64,000 bases of DNA from Cyanobacteria bacterium SBLK (GTDB taxonomy: Bacteria > Cyanobacteriota > Cyanobacteriia > Cyanobacteriales > Spirulinaceae). Below, piece after piece: positions 17,410-26,513 of this stretch. The stretch covers positions 62,001 through 126,000 of the forward strand of contig JAGHZQ010000024.1 of the NCBI GenBank assembly GCA_017746715.1, written 5' to 3'. The notes below the pieces were generated by a model, which was not told where the DNA came from, did not search any database, and saw only the letters and a list, made by a program, of their open reading frames with translations. Both the position numbers and the translations under genes were made by a program. The number at the start of each line of letters is the position of its first letter. Position 1 is the stretch's first letter.

Positions 17410-19488
17410 ATGAAATTAATCTCCCTAAAACTTTGCAATTTTCGTCAATTTTATGGAAAAACTCCCCTGATTAAATTAGCGAATGGCGAACGGAATACTA
17501 CAGTAATTCATGGAAATAACGGATCGGGAAAGACAACATTACTCAATGCCTTTACATGGGTTCTTTATGAGAAATTCACCGCCGCTTTTGCCTCTCCCGA
17601 TAGTTTGATTAACAAGCGTGCGATTCAAGAAGCAAATATTGGAACATCGGTAGAATGTCACGTAGAAATTTATTTCGAACGCGACGAAAAACGCTATCAA
17701 TTGAAACGACAATGTTATGCCTGTCGCGATAAAAACGATCGCATTCAATACAATCAAAGCAAACTCTTCATGCAGGTTGCTGGAGATGACGGACGCTGGA
17801 ATTATCCCACCCAACAACCCGAAGATATTATCGGTCGCATTCTCCCGGAAAGTTTGCACCAATATTTCTTTTTTGATGGCGAACGAATCGACCATTTTTT
17901 TCGTTCCGATCGCGCAAACAATATTGCTGAAGATACCAAAGAATTATTAGGGGTTAAAGTATTAGACCGCTCTATCGAACATTTGAAAAATGCCAGAAAA
18001 CGATTGCAAGACGAACTCAAATCGATCGGTGATTCCGAAATCAAAGCCTTGTTGAAAGACCAAAAGAAAATCGAACAAGAAGGCGATCGCCTCAACGAAA
18101 AGCAAGAAGAAGTGAGGCAAAAACTATCGCTGTATGGGGATTTCAAACAGCGACTCGGCAAACAACTCTTACAACTGAGCGGCGCAAAAGATTTACAAAA
18201 ATTAAAAGATAAATTAGAAAAACAAGAAAAATCGATTCGCAAAAATCTCGGACAAACCAAAGAAGAATTAAAACGCCTAATTTCCAATAGCGGCTATGCA
18301 GTTCTAACGCCAAAAATCAATACACAATTCAAGGAAATTGTCAAGAACTTGCGAGATAAAGGCGAACTGCCTGCCGGAATCAAACAGCGTTTCGTACAAA
18401 ACCTTTTGAACCAAAAACGCTGTATTTGCGGGACGGAATTGGGAGAAGATACAATAGCTCGTCAAGCTGTTTTTGCTTGGATGAATAAAGCGGGAATGGC
18501 AGATGTCGAAGAAACCGCCATTCGCTTAGAAGAAGGGGTGAGAGAATTAGAAAAACAGATTCCCGAATTTTGGCAAAATGTCGATCGCGCTCAATCCCAA
18601 ACCGATCGCGATCGCCGAGAATTGGCACGAGTTGAAAACGAACTCGACGATCTCAAACAAAAACTGCGAACCTATCCCGATGAAGATATCCAAGACTTGC
18701 AAAAACGCTTGGATGAAACCGAAGAAACTATTCGCGAACTCACCTTAGAACAAGGAGGCATTCAACAAGAACGAGATCGCCTCGACAAAGAATTAACGAG
18801 TTTAGAAAAACAGATTAATAAGCAACAGTTAAAAGCAGAAAAACAAATCCTCGCACAACAACGCATTGCCGCAACGCAAGAGGCGATCGCGCGCTTAATC
18901 GAAGTGCGATCGCGCTTGGAAAAACAATTTCGCTTATCCTTAGAACAACGGGTGCAAGAAATCTTCTCGCAAATTTCTTTTACGCCCTATATTCCTCGCT
19001 TGAGTCCCGAATACGAACTGACATTAGTTGAAAATACCTCTGGCATTGCGCGATCGGTTGCAGCATCTACTGGAGAAAATCAGATTCTCAGCTTATCTTT
19101 TATTGGTGGCATTATCGATCGCGTCCGCGAGTGGAGTCAGAAAACAGCACTCATGGGACCTGATAGCAGTACCTTTCCCATCGTTATGGACTCTCCCTTT
19201 GGCAGTTTAGACGAAATCTATCGCCGCCAAGTTGCCCGCTCTATCCCCCAACTCGCCAACCAATTGGTTGTTTTGGTCACTAAAACTCAATGGCGAGGTG
19301 AAGTCGCGACAGAAATTCGCGATTCCATCGGCAAAGAATATGTTTTACTGTATCATTCCCCAAAACCCGATTGCCAAGAGGATGCGATCGCCATTAATGG
19401 GAGCGACTATCCTCTTGTCCAACAATCTTCAGAACCTTATGAATATACAGAAATCATAGAAGTTAGACCGAGAGAAGATCGGAATTGA
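17410..19488 (+). CDS. dndD: DndD-like SMC/Rad50-type ATPase of DNA phosphorothioation systems
   Basis: A 692-residue ATPase with split P-loop architecture. N-terminal Walker A is HGNNGSGKTT (~34-43), and FFFDGERIDHFF follows. Long coiled coils (~190-500) are interrupted by a Rad50-hook-like NQKRCICGTEL (~333-343). The C-terminal signature is STGENQILSLSF, with Walker B/D-loop IVMDSPFGSLDE. DndD is the ATPase of the DndCDE complex that puts sulfur into the DNA backbone, probably acting in DNA nicking or opening. Its length and the tail NQLVVLVTKTQWRGEV fit cyanobacterial DndD well. The required DndC and DndE are not adjacent, so the system here is incomplete or split. The ATG lies at the end of a 128-base gap. 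Confidence 0.85.
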   Translation: MKLISLKLCNFRQFYGKTPLIKLANGERNTTVIHGNNGSGKTTLLNAFTWVLYEKFTAAFASPDSLINKRAIQEANIGTSVECHVEIYFERDEKRYQLKRQCYACRDKNDRIQYNQSKLFMQVAGDDGRWNYPTQQPEDIIGRILPESLHQYFFFDGERIDHFFRSDRANNIAEDTKELLGVKVLDRSIEHLKNARKRLQDELKSIGDSEIKALLKDQKKIEQEGDRLNEKQEEVRQKLSLYGDFKQRLGKQLLQLSGAKDLQKLKDKLEKQEKSIRKNLGQTKEELKRLISNSGYAVLTPKINTQFKEIVKNLRDKGELPAGIKQRFVQNLLNQKRCICGTELGEDTIARQAVFAWMNKAGMADVEETAIRLEEGVRELEKQIPEFWQNVDRAQSQTDRDRRELARVENELDDLKQKLRTYPDEDIQDLQKRLDETEETIRELTLEQGGIQQERDRLDKELTSLEKQINKQQLKAEKQILAQQRIAATQEAIARLIEVRSRLEKQFRLSLEQRVQEIFSQISFTPYIPRLSPEYELTLVENTSGIARSVAASTGENQILSLSFIGGIIDRVREWSQKTALMGPDSSTFPIVMDSPFGSLDEIYRRQVARSIPQLANQLVVLVTKTQWRGEVATEIRDSIGKEYVLLYHSPKPDCQEDAIAINGSDYPLVQQSSEPYEYTEIIEVRPREDRN

Positions 19489-19549
19489 GATGTAGAGTTA
19501 TCGTGCAAATTTCATCTCTTATCCTTCATCCTGCCAAAATTCCTTCATT

Positions 19550-19729
19550 TTAGCTGAAGCGCTTTTTCCGTCGTCTGGCGATCGCTTTGCGTTTCTTCTT
19601 TTCTTGGGGCGTTTCAAAATGGCGCAGGCGCTTCATATCTGCGAAAATTCCGGCTTTAGATACTTCTCGTCGAAAACGGCGCAATGCTGATTCAATTCCT
19701 TCATTTTCACCAACGGTCACTTGAGTCAT
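19550..19729 (-). CDS. rpsU: 30S ribosomal protein S21
   Basis: A 59-residue protein read on the minus strand from ATG at 19727-19729 to TAA at 19550. It begins [20 protein letters not shown], continues with [20 protein letters not shown] and ends in the basic tail ARRRKKRFS, all typical of S21. S21 helps the 30S subunit engage the start region of mRNA. An AGGA lies a few bases before the ATG. It follows the RRM protein gene on the same strand, an order conserved in cyanobacteria, where the pair is cold-responsive. Confidence 0.95.
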   Translation of the reverse strand: MTQVTVGENEGIESALRRFRREVSKAGIFADMKRLRHFETPQEKKKRKAIARRRKKRFS

Positions 19730-19901
19730 GCGGATTCCTCCTAAATTATTGAATAATACTCAATTTTATTACGGCCGACAAAAGTTTGCTACAAAAGTTT
19801 GCCAAGTTGCCTGCAAAGACAGCTTAACAAACTTTGATGGAAATTTTCTGGCAAGGTGTTTTAGATTATTCCTCAATCTTCAAGCAATTGGGGACAATCT
19901 A

Positions 19902-20150
19902 TCAGGATTCTCTGGGTCTTGCTTTATTGACTTTCAATACTCGACCGAACCATTCAGCACCGTCAAGTTCTTCTATTGCCGTATCTTCGTCGCCCTCATT
20001 TTCCAGTTCGACAAATCCAAAACCCCGAGGGCGACCCGTTTCCTTTTCCGTGGGAAGGTAAACCCGCTTAACCGTACCGTATTCGGCAAAGACGGATTCG
20101 AGTTGGTCTCGGGTTACGCTGTAAGCGAGATTTCCCACATAAATTGACAT
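19902..20150 (-). CDS. RNA-binding protein with one RRM domain (cyanobacterial Rbp type)
   Basis: An 82-residue single RRM protein. RNP2 is IYVGNL (residues 3-8) and RNP1 is RGFGFVEL (~43-50), with aromatic residues in place for stacking on single-stranded RNA. Such proteins in cyanobacteria act as RNA chaperones, often induced by cold, and some help target mRNAs to thylakoids. The short C-terminal tail (KARPRES) lacks the glycine-rich extension of the longer type. The ATG at 20148-20150 begins MSIYVGNLAYSV, the usual start. The ~170-base gap to rpsU and the AT-rich leader upstream may hold cold-responsive elements. Confidence 0.9.
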   Translation of the reverse strand: MSIYVGNLAYSVTRDQLESVFAEYGTVKRVYLPTEKETGRPRGFGFVELENEGDEDTAIEELDGAEWFGRVLKVNKARPRES

Positions 20151-20441
20151 CGATCGTGTATCTCCAGAATCAAACCAAACCAAAAAGAAAGAAATTCAGA
20201 TTCAACGAAGAGATTCGCTCTTAAAAGCGCAATCTTTTTTGCCGATTCTAAAATTTCTATCCTCTAGAGTAGCATAGAAGTCCCCAGAGAGCCGATGAAA
20301 TATGAGGAATGCACCAAAAAAGAAAACAGAGGGCGCGGCGATCGCAATTGAGGTCGGTTGACTATAATAGTCGGAGGTCTTGTTGCATCTCATCCATTTA
20401 CTTTAAGTTATCTGTCACACCTGCCATCTCTATCAAAAATT

Positions 20442-20837
20442 ATGAAACGTCAATCGCGATCGATTCTTACTGGTATTAGCTTCGTTTTGGGTTTGGGAGT
20501 CGCCTCCACTTTCCTTGGCGAAGCCAGTTTTGCCCAGCAATCTCCCGGCAACCACAATCCCATCCGTCACAATTCAACGACGGAAGGTTTTTCAGGCAAT
20601 GAAAGCGATCCGTTATTTGGCGAGGGAGGCGACAATTTTAATCCCTTGGATTTGATTCATAATGCGAATTTTAGTAATGGGCGCACCATGGGGCAGTTTC
20701 AACAAGATACCCAACGTCAATTAAACCGAGCCAGCGAAGATTTTCGCCGCCGACAACTCGAGGCGATTCGACAACAGCAATTGAATGCCCAGCCCGCATC
20801 TCCTGCAACTGAAGCTGAAGCCGACACGGAAAGCTAA
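20442..20837 (+). CDS. Small secreted/periplasmic protein of unknown function
   Basis: A 131-residue protein with a clear signal peptide: basic start (MKRQSRS), hydrophobic core (ILTGISFVLGLGVASTFLG) and a likely cleavage after ASFA. The mature part is polar, with many Asn, Gln and Glu residues (RQLNRASEDFRRRQLEAI). No enzyme or binding motif is seen. The ATG at 20442 is chosen because the signal peptide starts there. A strong terminator follows 20 bases after the stop, so it is the last or only gene of its transcript. Confidence 0.65.
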   Translation: MKRQSRSILTGISFVLGLGVASTFLGEASFAQQSPGNHNPIRHNSTTEGFSGNESDPLFGEGGDNFNPLDLIHNANFSNGRTMGQFQQDTQRQLNRASEDFRRRQLEAIRQQQLNAQPASPATEAEADTES

Positions 20838-20856
20838 TGACCAAATTAATGAGATT

Positions 20857-20887
20857 AAAGAACGCAACTCGAGTTGCGTTCTTTTTT
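20857..20887 (+). terminator. Rho-independent terminator
   Basis: AAAGAACGCAACTC is directly followed by its exact complement GAGTTGCGTTCTTT and then more T residues. It is a perfect stem just after the stop of the secreted-protein gene; by its symmetry it may work in both directions. Confidence 0.9.
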
Positions 20888-20919
20888 ATTGACAATTTCA
20901 ATAAATAGATAATCTATGA

Positions 20920-21222
20920 AAGGCGACACCGCTCTCCCCCAAGGACATCGCGAAAAAGCTCAACCTTGATGAATCAATTGTCTCCGGATTTCTCAAAGGC
21001 GAGCGAGATATCCGAGCTTACCTACTTTTGGATTTAGCGATCGCAATGCCTTGGGATTTTCAAATCGAGTATTGGCAGAGGGTGGCACGGGAATCGCACT
21101 CCTCAGACAAGGAGCAAAATTTCCCACAGAGGAATCGAACAAACTCGCGATCGCTCTTAAAGCCTGTATCTTATCATGTAAGAGCGATCGCTACTGAAAA
21201 TATTCTTTATGTTTTTTATTGA
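20920..21222 (+). pseudogene. Possible helix-turn-helix gene remnant
   Basis: The frame is open from 20920 to a stop at 21220-21222 but has no convincing start. It encodes LSPKDIAKKLNLDESIVSGF, then LKGERDIRAYLLLDLAIAM and DFQIEYWQR, reminiscent of an XRE-type or antitoxin-like DNA-binding domain. After about residue 55 the translation looks random. I read it as the decayed 3' part of a regulator. Low confidence; the ~350 bases from here to the membrane-protein gene hold only the repeats listed separately. Confidence 0.3.
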
Positions 21223-21335
21223 AAATTCCTTACATTTAATTTGCAAAAATATTAATCTTATTACAAATTCCCTGCAACTGTTTGGAAAGTTGCCCCGGCC
21301 AGATTTTCAGAGTAGCAAGCATGAGCCTGCGATCG

Positions 21336-21404
21336 CAGATGGTGTTTTGCCATCTGTAGAAGAGCTTGTCAAGTTTTTGTTTTTATCTTGTCAAGTTCTT
21401 GACA
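21336..21404. promoter_or_regulatory. Hairpin plus repeated CTTGTCAAGTT sites before the membrane-protein cluster
   Basis: CAGATGG/CCATCTG (21336-21356) makes a 7-bp hairpin. CTTGTCAAGTT then occurs at 21365 and 21387, exactly 22 bases apart, or two helical turns. The second copy is part of a palindrome TGTCAAG-TT-CTTGACA (21389-21404). Such spacing suits a dimeric repressor or activator. The nearest downstream gene starts at 21573. Confidence 0.5.
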
Positions 21405-21572
21405 TTGTTTTGTTTTATTGAAGTTGATGAACTTCTTAGAACCTGTTTGAAAGGAACATTTAGGGGAACGGAGGAATATCCTTTTTTTCCTCCATCCTCT
21501 TTTTTCTCTCTCTCCCAAGTTAAACGATCGAAACTTTTCAGACAGAATCAAAATCGCAAATTCTGGAGATTG

Positions 21573-22202
21573 ATGAAAATGTACGACGAACAAATGGAAG
21601 TCAATTCCCCCGTGAGGGAAGAATTGCCTAAAACCATTCATGTTGCTACAGTTTGTATTTACGGACTGGCCATTCTTTCGGCAGGATTATTTATTTTTCT
21701 GCCCTTAGTTAACCTTCTCAGTCCCAGTCCTTGGCAGCGTTGGATGGGCAGCATTCACGGTATGGCAGCGATGTTAGCCGTCATTGTTATTGCCTATGCG
21801 GGACATTTGGCTTTTCCATTATTACGCGGTTCTCATAAAGTTTTGTCCCAAATGCGGACTCTGACTTTTTGGGCGACAGTGTTATCTTTCTTAGCGATCG
21901 CCTCGGGAAATTGGGCATATATGCGTTACCGCGCCCCAGTTGGCGGCGCTCGGGCATGGCTGCGCGAAAATACACCTTTGGTGCATTACCTCTTCATGGA
22001 ATACCACGAATTTACCGTTCTTTTTACTTTTCCCTTGGGTGCTGCTTGTACGTGGATTCTTTGGAAATATGGCGACTCGATTTTAGAGCGATCGAATCGC
22101 ACGGTTTTGATTGGAACTTGCATTGCTCTAATCGCCATGATGTTCTTTGCAATGGGCGGTTTTGTTAGCGGTTTGAATGTTGCGAGAATGCACGCACTTT
22201 AA
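21573..22202 (+). CDS. Five-helix integral membrane protein, possible b-type cytochrome
   Basis: About 209 residues with five predicted membrane helices (near residues 25-48, 57-82, 92-115, 136-163 and 172-199). Histidines occur inside the second helix (GSIHGMAAML and AYAGHLAF) and at the fourth (HYLFMEYHEFT), a spacing that could bind heme between helices; this is an inference. I cannot assign a family. The start is taken at ATG 21573, four bases after GGAG; ATG 21579 is equally possible. It is the first of three membrane-protein genes on this strand, followed by a histidine kinase, and has a repeat-rich control region upstream. Confidence 0.6.
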   Translation: MKMYDEQMEVNSPVREELPKTIHVATVCIYGLAILSAGLFIFLPLVNLLSPSPWQRWMGSIHGMAAMLAVIVIAYAGHLAFPLLRGSHKVLSQMRTLTFWATVLSFLAIASGNWAYMRYRAPVGGARAWLRENTPLVHYLFMEYHEFTVLFTFPLGAACTWILWKYGDSILERSNRTVLIGTCIALIAMMFFAMGGFVSGLNVARMHAL

Positions 22203-22275
22203 ATCAGTCAGCAGCGATGCGCTGAGCTTGTCGAAGCGTCACCAGTTACTAGTTATCAGTAAATAATCAACAATC

Positions 22276-22740
22276 ATGATGAGACAATCGACAGATGGGA
22301 TTCCGATTTATAGCCAAATCTGGAATACTCTCAAACAATTTCCTCGCTTTTTAGCAACAGGATCGCAAAATCCTCCCACCTTTTCCGGTACGGCAGCAGC
22401 AGCCCTTGTCAGTGCTTCTTTCAGTTGCTTTTTGTTGATGGTCAATCAGCATTTGACTTCGATTTTCAAGGAATGGAATACTATCATTTGGAATTTGGGG
22501 GATTGGATTCCGGGCAGTAAAAACCCCGATGAAGTCTATGGGGAAATTGGCAGTTATTCGGGCAAACAAACCGTCATGCTGATCGGTTGGCTTGTCAGTT
22601 GGGCAATTTTGAGCATTCTTTGGCAAAAGAAACAAATTAAATTTAGAACCATTTTCTTTGGCTTGTTTTTCTTCTTAGTTGCCGCAACAGTGATGAATTG
22701 GCATCCTCTATTTCCCTATCTCCCTTTGATGCCGAAGTAG
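22276..22740 (+). CDS. Membrane protein with about three helices, unknown function
   Basis: A 154-residue protein with helices near residues 40-56 (AAAALVSASFSCFLLMV), 97-114 (TVMLIGWLVSWAILSILW) and 122-140 (TIFFGLFFFLVAATVM). The loop between the first two contains GDWIPGSKNPDEVYGEIGSY. It lies 73 bases after the five-helix protein and precedes the 68-residue membrane protein, so the three may form one membrane complex. No known family is recognised. The ATG is the first of two in a row. An imperfect hairpin follows the stop. Confidence 0.6.
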   Translation: MMRQSTDGIPIYSQIWNTLKQFPRFLATGSQNPPTFSGTAAAALVSASFSCFLLMVNQHLTSIFKEWNTIIWNLGDWIPGSKNPDEVYGEIGSYSGKQTVMLIGWLVSWAILSILWQKKQIKFRTIFFGLFFFLVAATVMNWHPLFPYLPLMPK

Positions 22741-22750
22741 CGATCGAGTA

Positions 22751-22781
22751 GAGCAGACAAACATAAATATTTTGTTTGCTC
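22751..22781 (+). terminator. Imperfect hairpin between membrane-protein genes
   Basis: GAGCAGACAAA pairs with TTTGTTTGCTC (one mismatch) around an AT-rich loop; T-rich sequence follows. It is possibly a partial terminator or processing site inside the cluster. Confidence 0.4.
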
Positions 22782-22825
22782 TCGTTTATTTCCTGTTGTT
22801 TTTCTTTCTGTAGGAGTTTAAAACT

Positions 22826-23032
22826 ATGCAAAATGTCAACGATCCGAACAACATGAACCGCAATTCGCAAATGCAGTCCATGCACAAATACATTCTGATA
22901 TTGTCTGGTATCTTTTTGGTGTTCGTTGCAACTTTTGTTACTGCTTTTTGGAGAGTTGCCGAAAGCGAAAAATTTGATGGTTTGCCCTTTAAAACGCTGC
23001 CCCCTGAAGCCGGCCAAAAAATCGTTCCTTAA
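22826..23032 (+). CDS. Single-pass small membrane protein
   Basis: A 68-residue protein with a polar, Asn-rich N-terminus (MQNVNDPNNMNRNSQM), one membrane helix (YILILSGIFLVFVATFVTAF, ~22-42) and a short tail ending LPPEAGQKIVP. GGAG lies ten bases before the ATG. It is the third gene of the membrane cluster and its size suits an accessory subunit. No homologous family is recognised. Confidence 0.65.
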   Translation: MQNVNDPNNMNRNSQMQSMHKYILILSGIFLVFVATFVTAFWRVAESEKFDGLPFKTLPPEAGQKIVP

Positions 23033-23037
23033 ACTGA

Positions 23038-23076
23038 AAGTAAGTTGGGTTGTACTTTCTTCGGCTCAACTTACTT
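23038..23076 (+). terminator. Hairpin closing the membrane-protein cluster
   Basis: AAGTAAGTTGGG faces CTCAACTTACTT, 11 of 12 pairs, starting five bases after the stop codon. There is no clear T tract, so it may stabilise the mRNA end rather than terminate. Confidence 0.5.
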
Positions 23077-23182
23077 GCGATCGCAAGTTGCGCGATCTCA
23101 ATGATTTTCCGGTATAATCAAACTATTGGGGATCGAGGTTCTCTGGAGTTGGCAAAAATTGATTAGAAACGAGCCAGCATTT

Positions 23183-24466
23183 ATGTTTTCTAAAATTCGC
23201 TTACAACTCATTACTTATTATTTAATCGTCTTAGCGATTATTTTAACTATCTTTACGATCGCCATTCGCTTAACCTTCTCGAGAAGTTTGCACGATCGCC
23301 TCGTACGAGAATTAACGGCACTGGCACAATTAGCGGCAGAAGAACTGCAAGAAGAAGATGGATTGGAGGAAATCGAAGCCAGTTATAATGGTGTTTTAAA
23401 AGGAGTAACCGTACCCAAGCAAACGACAATTCAATGGTTCGATGGCGATGGCAAACTATTAGCTCAAATTGGAGACGATCGCCTCAAACCGACTCTAGAT
23501 CGCAAAGACCCCATACAAACGATATTATTTCCCGAATCTCTGAAAATTGTCGTCTTTCCCGTTGCTTTTTCCGATGGAGGAGAAGGCGAGGCTTACGTGC
23601 GAATTGCTCGCGATTTAGATGACTTAGAAGAAACGGTAGAAAATTTAGATTGGGGTTTGGGAATTGGTTTCATTATTGCCTTGGGTTTAAGCGGTGCGGG
23701 GGGCTTGTGGTTGACCCGAAAATCCATGAAACCCATCGAAGAAAGCTACCAACGCTTGCAGCAGTTTACCGCCGATGCGTCTCACGAATTGCGGAGTCCT
23801 TTAATGGCAATTAAAACCAATGCAGCTGTCGCTTTAAAGTATTCTCGAGGAATGCGAGAAGGCGATTTCGAAAAATTTAGCGCGATCGCGAGTGCCAGCA
23901 ATCAACTTACTCGTCTCACGGAAAATTTATTAATGCTTGCTCGTTTGGATCGCAATATTCGATCGCAGCGAGAAGCAATTAATTTAACAGAGCTATTACA
24001 AAATTTATTGGATCTTTATCAATCGAGAATCACCGAGAAAAAACTCAATTTAAGAGAAAATTTTGCCAAAAATTTAGAAGTCATCGGCGATGAAACTCAA
24101 CTCTTTCGCTTGTTTGTAAATTTATTAGAAAATGCCATTCGCTATACACCAGAAAATGGTAAAATTTTAATCAGCGCAAAACAGGAAACAGAAAAGATTT
24201 TGGTTTCTGTGAAGGATACCGGAATTGGTATTGCACCAGAAGATTGCGATCGCATTTTCGATCGTTTCTGGCAAGCCGATCTTGCCCGTTCTTACCGCAA
24301 TAGCTCCTCTCAATTCAGTTCTGCTCGAATCGCGGGCGCAGGGTTGGGATTGGCGATCGCTCGAGAAATCGCACGCGCTCATGGAGGAGATATTTCTGTT
24401 TTCAGCGTCTTAGAACAAGGCAGTTGTTTTACCGTGAGTTTTCCCCTTGTAACGCTCTCGATTTGA
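23183..24466 (+). CDS. Membrane-bound sensor histidine kinase
   Basis: About 427 residues. Two membrane helices (LITYYLIVLAIILTIFTIAI, ~8-27, and WGLGIGFIIALGLSGAGGLW, ~156-176) bracket a periplasmic sensor loop of ~125 residues. The HisKA acceptor motif is DASHELRSPLMAIKTN, and the ATPase motifs are LLENAIRYTPENG, DTGIGIAPED and GAGLGLAIAREIARAHGG. Its signal is unknown. The ATG at 23183 begins MFSKIRLQLITYY, the usual kind of start; upstream in-frame codons look like leader. It follows the membrane-protein cluster, whose state it might sense, but no response regulator gene is adjacent. Confidence 0.9.
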   Translation: MFSKIRLQLITYYLIVLAIILTIFTIAIRLTFSRSLHDRLVRELTALAQLAAEELQEEDGLEEIEASYNGVLKGVTVPKQTTIQWFDGDGKLLAQIGDDRLKPTLDRKDPIQTILFPESLKIVVFPVAFSDGGEGEAYVRIARDLDDLEETVENLDWGLGIGFIIALGLSGAGGLWLTRKSMKPIEESYQRLQQFTADASHELRSPLMAIKTNAAVALKYSRGMREGDFEKFSAIASASNQLTRLTENLLMLARLDRNIRSQREAINLTELLQNLLDLYQSRITEKKLNLRENFAKNLEVIGDETQLFRLFVNLLENAIRYTPENGKILISAKQETEKILVSVKDTGIGIAPEDCDRIFDRFWQADLARSYRNSSSQFSSARIAGAGLGLAIAREIARAHGGDISVFSVLEQGSCFTVSFPLVTLSI

Positions 24467-24515
24467 ATCTATCTCGCGATCGATAATACCTCATTATCTT
24501 ATCAATATTATTGTT

Positions 24516-26381
24516 TTAAGAGATTGGCACGGGAGGCGCAATATTGTTAACACTTTTAATATTTTGGCTTAATGAGATCGCTAGAGAGATTAGCATTTTC
24601 GTTCCGCGATCGACCTCGGAAATTACTTGAATTTGACCTTGGTGTTTTTCTACAATTTTATAACAAATTGATAAACCCAATCCCGTACCCTTCCCAATGG
24701 GTTTGGTGGTAAAAAAGGGATCGAATATTTTCTGATGGAGTTCTGACGGAATTCCCTTACCGTTATCATTAATAATGATCTGAATCGAATTGTTGTCCAT
24801 ACGCTCGGTTAAAATTTGAATTTGTGGTTGGAAATCAGAATCTTCGGCTTGGATTTCTTCTAAGCTATCAATTGAATTGGTTAAAATATTGAGAAAGACT
24901 TGATTGAGTTGAGCGGGGTAGCATTCTATTTCTGGTAAGTCTCCATAGATTTTACAAACTTCGATACCTTGCTCGATGCGACTGCTCAAAATCAATAAAG
25001 TGCTTTCGATACCTTCGTGAATATCGATCGCTTTTTTCCCCGATTCGTCGAGACGAGAAAAATTGCGTAAAGATTTCACGATTGAGCGAACGCGATCTGT
25101 ACCTTCCTGCATTGAATTGAGTATTTTTTCTGTATCTCCCACTAAGAAATCAAATTCTATTTCTTCCATATAACGAGTAATAATCGGATTGGATTCTGGA
25201 TATTCTTGTTGATAGATTTCCACCAAACCCAATAAATCTTGCATATAACTTTTCACATAATATAAATTACCGTGAATAAACCCGACGGGATTATTGATTT
25301 CATGGGCAACTCCACCCACCATTTTACTTAAACCCGCCATCTTTTCATCTTGAATGAGTTGAATTTGCTCTTGCTGTTTTTGGGTGTATTCCCCGATCCA
25401 AGCAATGAGTTGATTGAGAGAATGAGCAAGAGACCCCACTTCATCATCGGCGATCGCGGGGGCGCGAAGTTGAAAATTTTCCTCGCAAGTGACCTGTCTG
25501 GCGATATCTCGCACGCGAATGAGAGGCAGCGCGATCGCTCGACCGATCGTGTAAGCCAAAATTGCAGCAACGATTCCGCTCCCGACAATACTGGTCAGAA
25601 TAATCAACAAGCGTAGGGATTTCGCTCTTGCCAATTGCAATGTTGCTCGTTCTCTTTGTCTTTCAGCAATTTTGATGGTTCGACTCAAACGTTCGGATAA
25701 GCGAACGATCCGAATTTCCAGTTTGTGATTTTCTTCCCCCTGCATAAACGCTAAAATATCTTGTTGAACTCGAGCGATATCTTCCTCAACAAGTTGCATC
25801 GCATCCATTTTTTGCCATAAAGAAAAAATTGAGTTTTGGTAATCTTCAGTTGTTTGTTGATAAGTTTTTAAAATTTCCTCATAGCGATCGCGAGCAATCG
25901 ATTGGCGATCGCGATTGGCTTCAACGAACGCGGATAAATCGGATAATTGCTCTTGAATCAGCCTGACCTGTAAGGTAAAGTTGGCCTGCTCGAATTCAGT
26001 TAAGATGGGTTTTCCCAAAGCGCGTAAGATTTTTTGCGGTTGTGTTTGCAAAACGCTCAAATTTTTGTCTAAATCTTCTAGGAAAAATTTTTGGGTATTG
26101 GCAATCTTTAAAGCCTCTAGAGCGCGTCCTTCATAGTAATCTCCCCATAAAACGCCACCTATCGTACCAATAGCCGCAACACTGAGAGCGATAACATAAC
26201 TGACTCCCAATTTACGCGAAATCGTCCAACGCGGATGAAGAAGCTTATGGAATAAAAACGTAAATTTCTCCAAGCCATTTTGCGTTAGATTTTGGGAATC
26301 GTTCTGAGAATCGAGATCGTTGGCTTCTCGATGACGGTCTGTTTTTAAGCTAGAGGTCTGCGATCGTTCTCGAACCTTCAT
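24516..26381 (-). CDS. Membrane-bound sensor histidine kinase with HAMP domain
   Basis: A 621-residue kinase. After a polar 60-residue N-terminus come one helix (VSYVIALSVAAIGTIGGVLW), a ~175-residue helical extracytoplasmic sensor, a second helix (LLIILTSIVGSGIVAAILAY), a HAMP domain, and a HisKA domain of the type common in cyanobacteria (VGGVAHEINNPVGFIHGNL). The ATPase part has NQVFLNILTNSIDSL, INDNGKGIPSE and GKGTGLGLSICYKIVEKHQG. It converges with the kinase at 23183-24466, leaving 49 bases between them. The ligand and cognate regulator cannot be told. Confidence 0.9.
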   Translation of the reverse strand: MKVRERSQTSSLKTDRHREANDLDSQNDSQNLTQNGLEKFTFLFHKLLHPRWTISRKLGVSYVIALSVAAIGTIGGVLWGDYYEGRALEALKIANTQKFFLEDLDKNLSVLQTQPQKILRALGKPILTEFEQANFTLQVRLIQEQLSDLSAFVEANRDRQSIARDRYEEILKTYQQTTEDYQNSIFSLWQKMDAMQLVEEDIARVQQDILAFMQGEENHKLEIRIVRLSERLSRTIKIAERQRERATLQLARAKSLRLLIILTSIVGSGIVAAILAYTIGRAIALPLIRVRDIARQVTCEENFQLRAPAIADDEVGSLAHSLNQLIAWIGEYTQKQQEQIQLIQDEKMAGLSKMVGGVAHEINNPVGFIHGNLYYVKSYMQDLLGLVEIYQQEYPESNPIITRYMEEIEFDFLVGDTEKILNSMQEGTDRVRSIVKSLRNFSRLDESGKKAIDIHEGIESTLLILSSRIEQGIEVCKIYGDLPEIECYPAQLNQVFLNILTNSIDSLEEIQAEDSDFQPQIQILTERMDNNSIQIIINDNGKGIPSELHQKIFDPFFTTKPIGKGTGLGLSICYKIVEKHQGQIQVISEVDRGTKMLISLAISLSQNIKSVNNIAPPVPIS

Positions 26382-26513
26382 AGTTTTTATAATGTTGCGA
26401 TCTGTTACACATCTATACTACTACGGAGAAGAGTAAAAGGAGACTATAAATTAGAGCAATTCTTCTTCTTCAATTGCTCGATAAACCTCGCAAATTATGT
26501 TATTATGGAGGGT

